Notes under the pieces: model-generated
Databases searched by the model: none
What the model saw: only the letters and a program-made list of their open reading frames with translations
What the model was told of the DNA's origin: nothing
In this document: in pieces, positions 1 to 5,031 of the stretch
How the letters are laid out: the number at the start of each line of letters is the position of its first letter
How positions within the stretch are numbered: position 1 is the stretch's first letter
From: Sulfurovum sp.
GTDB taxonomy: Bacteria; Campylobacterota; Campylobacteria; Campylobacterales; Sulfurovaceae
NCBI GenBank assembly: GCA_027046415.1
Contig: JALTYW010000038.1
Location: 1-5,359, forward strand
Reading direction: 5' to 3'
DNA: 5,359 nt
Program-made: the position numbers and the translations under genes

Positions 1-177
1 AATAAACATATCATAAAGAGTATTGCCAGCTTCGTAGTAAGCTTCTGCCTCCGTTTCTGACAAGACAACAAGCGAGTCAGCGACATAGGGAGTGTCGTCA
101 CTGTCGGTATGCCACACAAACCCAAGTGACTCAAGATAGTCGGTAGTAAGCGGGGTGACGGGTTGGAGTCGTACCAT
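1..177 (-). CDS. Glutathionylspermidine synthase-like ATP-grasp family protein, N-terminal fragment
   Basis: Partial gene: the first 59 codons are present and the rest lies beyond the left edge. The product begins MVRLQPVTPLTTDYLESLGF, followed by VWHT and later by YVADSLVVLSETEAEAYYEA and GNTLYDMF. This resembles the pre-ATP-grasp N-terminus of the YgiC/YjfC/GspS-C family, which has a Gly-Phe-x-(Tyr/Trp)-His-Thr stretch, then an aromatic-acidic segment, then a helix in which each residue contact unit counts bound substrate. The characterised relative joins the glycine carboxylate of glutathione to spermidine using ATP; most YgiC-like members have no proven substrate. The catalytic ATP-grasp core is not in the window, so activity cannot be judged. 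The ATG at 175-177 is chosen because it lies 2 bases after the TGA of the lipoprotein gene, with a weak GGCGG Shine-Dalgarno inside that gene's last codons, so translational coupling is likely. The same neighbour pair occurs, from memory, as Cj0371-Cj0372 in C. jejuni. Family call is fairly secure; substrate is unknown. Confidence 0.75.
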   Translation of the reverse strand, partial: MVRLQPVTPLTTDYLESLGFVWHTDSDDTPYVADSLVVLSETEAEAYYEAGNTLYDMFI

Positions 178-179
178 TA

Positions 180-761
180 TCAACCGCCGAAGAAGCCGCC
201 GCTTCTTGAAATGCTCTTTTTACTGTTGCCAAAGAAGCCACTTCGTTTGGTTGTGCTTTTGCGTGCTTTGCTGAAGCTGTTTTTGCTGCGTTGGTAGGTT
301 GACGGTGATTTGTAACCTGCTTTTCTGTTGTTCTGGTAGTTCTGGTTGCCAAAGAGTTTGCTGCCTATCCACGAACCGATAATGGCACCGGCTGCCGAAG
401 CGAGGATCGCCTCTCCCAGTCCCATACCTCCTTGCATCTGCATCTGTGCATCCGGTTGAGTAAGTGGAGAGGTACCATTGTCAATCTTGGCAGCCTCCTG
501 TTTGACAAGCGCATCCATCTCCTCTTTTGTCAATACTCTTTCAGAACCATCCAGTTTTTTAAGAATGATACGTGTCTCATCGGAAGGAAACTCATCCTTG
601 ATCTTGTATTTGCCCGGAGCTGTCTCTTCAATGACAACAAACGCGCCTTTTGCTTGTTGTTGCTCCTCTTGGGGCTTCTGTCCGCATCCTGTCACACCGG
701 TAGCCAGTACAGCAGCAATACCGGTCATTGTAAGTGTTGATAGGGTTTTAATATGTTTCAT
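180..761 (-). CDS. UPF0323-family lipoprotein with glycine zipper and basic Gly-Gly-ending tail
   Basis: A 193-residue envelope lipoprotein of unknown function, similar to the UPF0323 family (Cj0371 and HP0232, recalled from memory). The signal peptide has Lys3 and Lys5, a hydrophobic core, and a lipobox VTGC with the lipidated Cys at residue 26. Residues 27-35 are Gln/Glu-rich. Residues 39-95 form a small, probably folded domain (KGAFVVIEE, then an EFPSDETRIILKKLDGSERV-type segment, then AKIDNGTSPL). Residues 125-133 are a GxxxGxxxG glycine zipper (GAIIGSWIG), suggesting helix packing or membrane insertion. From residue 118 to the end there is no Asp or Glu but 14 Lys/Arg. The tail repeats a Gly-Phe-Phe-Gly motif (175-178 and 189-192) and ends in Gly-Gly. 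ATG 759-761 has a good AAGGA ribosome site 8 bases upstream, and the signal peptide starts right there. It appears to have its own promoter and to be coupled to the downstream ATP-grasp gene. Family call is strong; the role is unknown, though links to chemotaxis and virulence have been suggested for the C. jejuni member. Confidence 0.88.
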   Translation of the reverse strand: MKHIKTLSTLTMTGIAAVLATGVTGCGQKPQEEQQQAKGAFVVIEETAPGKYKIKDEFPSDETRIILKKLDGSERVLTKEEMDALVKQEAAKIDNGTSPLTQPDAQMQMQGGMGLGEAILASAAGAIIGSWIGSKLFGNQNYQNNRKAGYKSPSTYQRSKNSFSKARKSTTKRSGFFGNSKKSISRSGGFFGG

Positions 762-769
762 TGTTTTGT

Positions 770-774
770 TCCTT
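770..774 (-). promoter_or_regulatory. Ribosome binding site of the lipoprotein gene
   Basis: AAGGA on the minus strand, 8 bases before the ATG at 759-761. It supports the start that gives a complete lipoprotein signal peptide. Confidence 0.7.
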
Positions 775-794
775 GTTGGAAATTTTAATGGAGA

Positions 795-809
795 ATCATA
801 GCAAAAAAA
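795..809 (-). promoter_or_regulatory. Predicted sigma-70 promoter of the lipoprotein/ATP-grasp unit
   Basis: On the minus strand a run of seven T (803-809) leads directly into TGCTATGAT. This is an extended -10: TG, one base, then TATGAT at 795-800, one mismatch from TATAAT. Campylobacterota vegetative promoters are known for lacking a clear -35 and relying on T-rich upstream sequence plus an extended -10, which is what is seen. Transcription would start near 787-789 and leave a leader of about 27 bases, with the AAGGA ribosome site inside it. This indicates that the lipoprotein gene need not depend on readthrough from ftsZ. Confidence 0.65.
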
Positions 810-822
810 GGGTTAATAGTAT

Positions 823-843
823 ACAGCAGTGAGACACTGCTGT
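823..843 (-). terminator. Perfect hairpin downstream of ftsZ, atypical terminator candidate
   Basis: ACAGCAGT (823-830) and ACTGCTGT (836-843) form a perfect 8-base-pair stem around a 5-base loop, starting 41 bases after the ftsZ stop. It lies between ftsZ and the next promoter, where the ftsZ transcript should end. It is not a textbook intrinsic terminator: on the minus strand the T run comes 13 bases after the stem rather than immediately, and the stem is only half G/C. It could instead block 3' exonuclease after Rho-dependent termination upstream, or bind a protein as an operator. No T run follows it on the plus strand either. Confidence 0.45.
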
Positions 844-850
844 CTTGGTT

Positions 851-881
851 GGAAGAGAGGAGGGGAAGAGAAAAAAGGAGG
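851..881 (-). other. 31-base polypyrimidine tract in the ftsZ 3' untranslated region
   Basis: The plus strand is purine-only for 31 bases, so the ftsZ mRNA has an unbroken C/U tract beginning 3 bases after its stop codon. Such C-rich, G-free RNA is the kind of sequence Rho can load on, so a role in ending the ftsZ transcript is reasonable. The tract contains CCUCCUU (875-881), identical to the anti-Shine-Dalgarno core of 16S rRNA, and UCUUCCCC (862-869), which is complementary to the ftsZ ribosome site. The composition is plain to see; the function is inference. Confidence 0.5.
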
Positions 882-884
882 TAC

Positions 885-2045
885 TTAGTCCATCTGCTTT
901 CTCAGAAAGGTTGGTACATCGAGGATATCCTCATGCTCATAGTCACTTCCGACAGCCATACGTCTTGTACCAGCCATTGTATTAATGGTATTTGCCGTGC
1001 TGTTACTGTTAATCAGTGTTTTTTGTGTTGCCGGTTTGGCAGATGGCTCAGGGATCGCATTTTTGTCCTCAAATCCTGTAGCGATGATGGTGATTTTCAC
1101 TTCATCGATCGCCATGTCAGGGTTAGTGGTGGTACCAAAGATAACAGATGCATCCTCATCGGCACTCTCTTCGACAATGCTCATTGCTTCACCGATCTCC
1201 ATGATAGGATAGTCAGGGTGGATGTCGAAGTGAACCAGTACACCCATTGCACCGTCAATAGAGATGTTGTCAAGCAGCGGTGACTCGATGGCAGCTTTGG
1301 CGGCGTCGTATGCCGCATTTGTACCGGTGCTGTAACCGGTACCCATTAGTGCAAGCCCTCTGTGGCTCATAACGGTTTTGACATCGGCAAAGTCAAGGTT
1401 GATGTCATTCTCTCCATGAGAGAGGATTACTTTCGAGATGCCGCCAACCGCCTGTGCAAGAATGTCATCTACCATTCTAAAACTCTCTTTGATCCCGAGG
1501 TTCTTCTCAACAATAGAGAGGAGTTTTTCATTGGGGACAACAATAATAGAGTCACTTTCGCGCTTAAGCTCTTCAAGTCCCTCTTTTGCCAGTTTGGTAC
1601 GTTTGCGTCCCTCAAATTTGAACGGGCTTGTGACAATAGAAACAGTCAGTGCACCGACCTCTTTTGCTGCCTGTGCAATGATGGGTGCAGCACCTGTTCC
1701 TGTACCACCGCCAAGTCCTGCGGAGATAAAGACAATATCGGAACCTTCGAGCATCGCTTTGATATCTTCAAAGCTCTCCAGTGCTGCTTCACGTCCTTTT
1801 TCCGGTACCATACCCGCACCCAGACCGCGTGTAGCATTCATACCAAGCTGCATCTTGTAAGGTGCCAGTGAACTCTCCAGCGCCTGTGCATCTGTGTTTG
1901 CTACGATCAGATCAATACTGTTGATTCCTTCCTGGATCATGTGGTTGATCATGTTTCCGCCGCCGCCTCCGACGCCGATGGCTTTAATCTTTGCGCCGTT
2001 TGTGTGGCACTTTGTTTCGACGATGTCGATTTCAAACTCTTCCAT
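885..2045 (-). CDS. ftsZ: Cell division protein FtsZ
   Basis: FtsZ is the tubulin-like GTPase that polymerises under the membrane at midcell to form the division ring. The product is 386 residues, a usual length. The GTP-binding fold shows the glycine loop GGGGGN (26-31), NTDAQAL near 50-56, and the tubulin signature GGGTGTGAAP (112-121). The T7 loop NLDFADV contains Asn216, Asp218 and Asp221; T7 acidic residues complete the GTPase site of the neighbouring subunit. A short Ser/Thr/Asn-rich linker (about 328-366) leads to the conserved C-terminal peptide DILDVPTFLRKQ (373-384), which binds FtsA and other partners. ATG 2043-2045 has a strong AAAGGGGGAAG ribosome site. The gene lies 33 bases after ftsA and is surely cotranscribed with it; a weak TACAAT hexamer (2068-2073) is the only hint of its own promoter. 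No key residue is missing. Confidence 0.99.
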   Translation of the reverse strand: MEEFEIDIVETKCHTNGAKIKAIGVGGGGGNMINHMIQEGINSIDLIVANTDAQALESSLAPYKMQLGMNATRGLGAGMVPEKGREAALESFEDIKAMLEGSDIVFISAGLGGGTGTGAAPIIAQAAKEVGALTVSIVTSPFKFEGRKRTKLAKEGLEELKRESDSIIVVPNEKLLSIVEKNLGIKESFRMVDDILAQAVGGISKVILSHGENDINLDFADVKTVMSHRGLALMGTGYSTGTNAAYDAAKAAIESPLLDNISIDGAMGVLVHFDIHPDYPIMEIGEAMSIVEESADEDASVIFGTTTNPDMAIDEVKITIIATGFEDKNAIPEPSAKPATQKTLINSNSTANTINTMAGTRRMAVGSDYEHEDILDVPTFLRKQMD

Positions 2046-2047
2046 TT

Positions 2048-2058
2048 CTTCCCCCTTT
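2048..2058 (-). promoter_or_regulatory. Strong ribosome binding site of ftsZ
   Basis: AAAGGGGGAAG on the minus strand just upstream of the ATG at 2043-2045. It is the richest ribosome site in the operon, which fits the need for more FtsZ than FtsA. Eight of its bases (2047-2054 region) are complementary to a stretch in the ftsZ 3' untranslated region at 862-869. Confidence 0.75.
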
Positions 2059-2078
2059 ATGTGATGTATTGTATTGCA

Positions 2079-3458
2079 TTAAAACAGTTGCTTAACCCAG
2101 TTACCCAGTTTTTTGATGGGGTTACTGTCCTCTTTACCAATATCCGGCAGATCCTCGAATGTAATGGTTGTCGGTTTTTCCTCCTCTTCCTGATACTGAG
2201 GTTCTCTGTTGTCAGACTCACTTTGCTGTTCTGTCTGTCCTATATGTCCAAGCTGAATATCTTCCAGGCTCTCCTGTACATTTTTGGAGTGCATCATCTC
2301 CTGATTGAAGTTGATCTCGTATTGAGTATGCTTGCCTGCACGGTAAAGCAGCAGACCGACAACGGTTGCATAGGCAGGGTCTTTCAGCTCATCAAAGAGA
2401 CCTTCTATCTCTTTTGGCTTTGCGATGCGTACAGGCATAGCAGGGAAGATTGACTGTGCCAACTCCCTGATACCTTTAAGTTTGGTCATCCCTCCAGTGA
2501 GGATGATACCTGCACCGATCTGCTCTTTGAGTGCTGACTTTTCCAGCGATTTTGCAAGGATCATCAATGCTTCCTCAACCCGTGCGAAGATGACAGAGTG
2601 GACAATTTCCAAAGAGACACCGTTACGGTTCTCTTCGTCACCGATGATAGGCAATTCAATGATCTCGTTGCTTGTCTCTATGAGGTTGCCGTGACGGATC
2701 TTGACACTTTCGGCAATTTGAAGCGGTGTGTGCAGTGCCATGGAGAGGTCATTTGTGATATGGTTAGATCCGACACCGAGGAAGTCGTTGTAGCGTACGG
2801 AGTTGCCTACATGGACAACAAGGTTGCTCGTTTGTCCGCCAAGATCAATGACGGCAACACCAAGCTCTTTTTCATCCTCATCCATAACAGCAATAGCAGA
2901 AGCATAGCCGCTGAGTACAATACCGTCAATCTCAACTCCTGCGGAGCGAACCGCTTTTTTGAGGTTGGAGAGGTTGGATTTTTGTGTCATGATGATGTTG
3001 ACATCCACCTCCATACGACTTGCATTCATACCAAACGGATCTTCTATGAAGTCCTGATCATCTACACGAAAGTTGTAGGGCAGTACATGGATCACTTCGT
3101 ACTCGTTAGGAACATTTGCATTGTAAAGTGCTGTTTGCATTACACGGTTGATCTCTTTAATAGAGATGTCTTTATGCGGGATGTTGACAATTCCAGTAGA
3201 GTTGAGGCTTTTGGCATAGGCATTGGAGATGGAGACGGTAGCGGAAGTGATATTGCTTCCTGCTATGCGTTTAGCGTCACCAATAGCTTTTTTGATCGAC
3301 TTGGATGCCAGCTCTATATTGGTGATGGCACCTTTTTTGATACCCTGTGATTTTGTAGTCCCGTGACCGAGTACTTGTACTTTCTCACCGTCAATTTCAG
3401 CTATGATCGCACATATCTTTGTCGAACCGATGTCGATAGCTAAAACTGTATTACTCAA
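2079..3458 (-). CDS. ftsA: Cell division protein FtsA (TTG start)
   Basis: FtsA is the actin-like ATPase that tethers FtsZ polymers to the inner membrane and recruits later division proteins. The product is 459 residues. It shows phosphate-1 motif AIDIGSTK (7-14, with Asp9), the FtsA-specific 1C/SHS2 region (about 85-165), phosphate-2 motif VIDLGGQTSN (203-212, with Asp205), and adenosine motif ILTGGMTKLKG (319-329). An acidic, Gln/Glu-rich linker (about 390-440) leads to a C-terminal amphipathic helix (NPIKKLGNWVKQLF, 446-459), the usual membrane-targeting sequence. The start is TTG at 3456-3458: no in-frame ATG precedes it, a GGGAGGA ribosome site lies 8 bases upstream, and residues after it match where FtsA proteins begin. 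The TTG overlaps the TGA of the preceding foldase gene as TTGA, so the two are translationally coupled. ftsZ follows after 33 bases. Confidence 0.98.
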   Translation of the reverse strand: MSNTVLAIDIGSTKICAIIAEIDGEKVQVLGHGTTKSQGIKKGAITNIELASKSIKKAIGDAKRIAGSNITSATVSISNAYAKSLNSTGIVNIPHKDISIKEINRVMQTALYNANVPNEYEVIHVLPYNFRVDDQDFIEDPFGMNASRMEVDVNIIMTQKSNLSNLKKAVRSAGVEIDGIVLSGYASAIAVMDEDEKELGVAVIDLGGQTSNLVVHVGNSVRYNDFLGVGSNHITNDLSMALHTPLQIAESVKIRHGNLIETSNEIIELPIIGDEENRNGVSLEIVHSVIFARVEEALMILAKSLEKSALKEQIGAGIILTGGMTKLKGIRELAQSIFPAMPVRIAKPKEIEGLFDELKDPAYATVVGLLLYRAGKHTQYEINFNQEMMHSKNVQESLEDIQLGHIGQTEQQSESDNREPQYQEEEEKPTTITFEDLPDIGKEDSNPIKKLGNWVKQLF

Positions 3459-4933
3459 TTTGTGAGTCCTCCCATGTAAACTTCCGTGGGGTATTTTTCA
3501 TCCAGTGTTTTCAGGAAATTACGTTCAAATACCCGTCTTTTTGTTGTATTTACAGTTTGAGTGACAAGCTGTGTCTGATTTTCATCAAGAGGCAGGAGCT
3601 TCTGTGCCATAATATTGTAAACTACAACTTTATTCGATACGTTAATAATACCTTTTTCTTTTGAAGATGTAAAGAGTTTTTGCAAAAATTGTAAACTTTC
3701 TTCTGAATTTAGCTTGTCAAGGTTGTCAAAATGATCCAGAGTCATAAATTTTGTGATATTTGTGTGAGATTCTTCAATGGTTTTTAGTCTCTGTTGTGCC
3801 AATGTGAAAAGGGCATCTTTTTTAGCCTGTGCTATGTAAAGTATACGTACCTGTGCTTCAGCCTGTTCAAACGTCATTGTCTTTGGTTGCTGGACTTTGA
3901 TAATTTTTACTGTAGCATAACGGTCACCTACCGCTTTTGGTTTCAGTATCTCTCCGGCATTTTTTTGCTGTATCTCATCCCAAACTGTTTTTGAGAGTTT
4001 TCCGTCTCCCAAAGGCAATATGACGATTTCATCACTTTTCTTTTTGCCTTTCTTGAAAGCGATGTAGGCTTTTTGTGCACTTTTTTTGCTCTTTTTCAAC
4101 TGAAGATCTCTGGTAACTTGCTGCTTAGCATCTTCATATGAGAGCTGCTTGCCTTTGGCATCTGTATAGTTAAAGCTGTTCAACTGATAGAAAGCCTTCA
4201 ACTCCTCTTCTGTTACCGGTACACTGTCCGTATCTGTCCATACCACTGCAAGCGTATAGGTTTTTGGGGTTTTGAAGTTCTCCTTGCGGGTTTGCCAGAA
4301 TTGTTTTAGTGCGTCAGTGTCTTGACTGATATTGACATCGTCCTCTGTCAAAACAGTATAGGCAATTTTGTCTGCAACATTGACAGCTGCTCCTATTGTC
4401 TCCTCTTCGAGCGGCAGGCTTGGAACCTGCAGCAGGTCAAGCAGTTTGGTGATTGTCATCTCTTCACGGAGAGAATCTTCAAATGTTTTTGCTTTGAGGT
4501 GCTGTGTTTTGAGGTACATTTTGTAAATGCTCTTGTCAAACACACCGTTTTTGTTTTGGAACCCTTTGATAGACTCAAGCATATGTGCCACTTCATCATC
4601 AGAGACGATGACCCCCATATCTTTCGCATAGTTAAGCAGCTTTGCCTGTGTGGCAACGGTAGCGAATGCCTGCTGTACCAGTCCCATCTCTTTTGCCTTT
4701 TTTTCGTCAAGTTGTCCCTGAAGCATCTGGTTGTACTGATTGTAGAGGTTGCTGTATGCCATATTGAGTTTGGACTGTTTTATCTCGATATCACCAACCT
4801 TTGCGACACTTCCAGATTTGCCGCTGAGATCATAGCTTCCCCAGCCGACAAACCCGGCACCGATAAACGCGATGGTGGCTATCCAAATGGTCCATACCAG
4901 GTATCTATTGTGTTTCTGCATCCAACTAATCAT
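3455..4933 (-). CDS. Inner-membrane SurA/PpiD-like periplasmic foldase
   Basis: A 492-residue protein anchored by one N-terminal membrane helix (about 11-31, YLVWTIWIATIAFIGAGFVG) after a short positive cytoplasmic end, with the rest in the periplasm. Residues 43-170 match the SurA-N/PpiD chaperone region: AKVGDIEIKQSKLN, then long helices, then LLNYAKDMGVIVSDDEVAHM and KNGVFDKSIYKMYL. A Lys-rich stretch spans 279-300. Residues 302-347 look like the second half of a parvulin domain (ILPLGDGKL, AGEILKPKAVGDRYATVKII), but the usual histidine-containing ASHIL first half and the GGDLG segment are not visible, so prolyl isomerase activity is doubtful. E. coli PpiD is longer (623 residues) and also has a poorly active parvulin domain. 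ATG 4931-4933 is taken as the start; its GAAGG ribosome site (4946-4950) lies 12 bases away, rather far. The gene heads the operon with ftsA and ftsZ, as Cj0694 and HP0977 do from memory. It probably assists folding of exported proteins at the inner membrane; a ppiD name is avoided because orthology is uncertain. Confidence 0.88.
   Translation of the reverse strand: MISWMQKHNRYLVWTIWIATIAFIGAGFVGWGSYDLSGKSGSVAKVGDIEIKQSKLNMAYSNLYNQYNQMLQGQLDEKKAKEMGLVQQAFATVATQAKLLNYAKDMGVIVSDDEVAHMLESIKGFQNKNGVFDKSIYKMYLKTQHLKAKTFEDSLREEMTITKLLDLLQVPSLPLEEETIGAAVNVADKIAYTVLTEDDVNISQDTDALKQFWQTRKENFKTPKTYTLAVVWTDTDSVPVTEEELKAFYQLNSFNYTDAKGKQLSYEDAKQQVTRDLQLKKSKKSAQKAYIAFKKGKKKSDEIVILPLGDGKLSKTVWDEIQQKNAGEILKPKAVGDRYATVKIIKVQQPKTMTFEQAEAQVRILYIAQAKKDALFTLAQQRLKTIEESHTNITKFMTLDHFDNLDKLNSEESLQFLQKLFTSSKEKGIINVSNKVVVYNIMAQKLLPLDENQTQLVTQTVNTTKRRVFERNFLKTLDEKYPTEVYMGGLTN
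3467..3473 (-). promoter_or_regulatory. Ribosome binding site deciding the TTG start of ftsA
   Basis: GGGAGGA on the minus strand, 8 bases before the TTG at 3456-3458 and inside the final codons of the foldase gene. It is close to the ideal Shine-Dalgarno and sits at the ideal spacing, which makes the non-ATG start convincing. Confidence 0.8.
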
Positions 4934-4964
4934 GATTTTTATCTGCCTTCTATGGTAAAATTTG

Positions 4965-4970
4965 TATAAT
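4965..4970 (+). promoter_or_regulatory. Candidate -10 of bioA
   Basis: A perfect TATAAT on the plus strand, preceded by AAAATTTG. The TG directly touches the hexamer instead of being one base away. No good -35 is seen about 17 bases upstream. Transcription would start near 4977, giving a leader of about 55 bases before the bioA ATG. It occupies almost the same bases as the minus-strand -10 of the division operon. Confidence 0.5.
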
Positions 4971-4971
4971 A
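4966..4971 (-). promoter_or_regulatory. Candidate -10 of the foldase-ftsA-ftsZ operon
   Basis: TATTAT on the minus strand, one mismatch from TATAAT, in the AT-rich core of the divergent region. A start near 4959 would leave a leader of about 25 bases before the ATG at 4931-4933. There is no TG extension and no clear -35; a TAAAAT a few bases upstream (minus strand) is an alternative. Confidence 0.4.
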
Positions 4972-5020
4972 TTTTATCTAAGCAGACCTCTGATAACCCT
5001 GAATAGAGAGGCTAAAAAAA

Positions 5021-5025
5021 GAAGG
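5021..5025 (+). promoter_or_regulatory. Ribosome binding site of bioA
   Basis: GAAGG, 6 bases before the ATG at 5032-5034. It favours this start over the in-frame ATG codons at residues 7 and 8. Confidence 0.7.
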
Positions 5026-5031
5026 TTGATA

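Noticed and set aside
131..352. 73-codon minus-strand frame spanning the lipoprotein end and the ATP-grasp start
   Set aside because: Overlaps two better-supported genes in another frame; composition is low-complexity Thr/Ala, with no ribosome site.
432..801. Plus-strand open frames, one with a stretch LLLLLGLLSASC resembling a lipobox
   Set aside because: They are antisense to the true lipoprotein gene, lack a ribosome site, and the lipobox look comes from the reverse complement of codons near the signal peptide. The minus-strand protein has family similarity and proper start signals.
849..1871. Several plus-strand frames and a minus-strand 63-codon frame within ftsZ
   Set aside because: All lie within the well-supported FtsZ coding sequence in other frames and show no family features.
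2598..3350. 250-codon plus-strand open frame opposite ftsA
   Set aside because: Long but fully antisense to a conserved gene, with no ribosome site or recognisable domain; long shadow frames are common opposite conserved genes.
4322..4969. 215-codon plus-strand open frame opposite the foldase gene
   Set aside because: Cys/Phe/Leu-rich composition typical of an antisense frame, no ribosome site, and it would run through the divergent promoter region.
4987..5011. CCTCT / AGAGG inverted repeat with a 15-base loop in the bioA leader
   Set aside because: Only five base pairs with a large loop; too weak to call an operator, riboswitch or terminator, and it does not resemble a known BirA operator.
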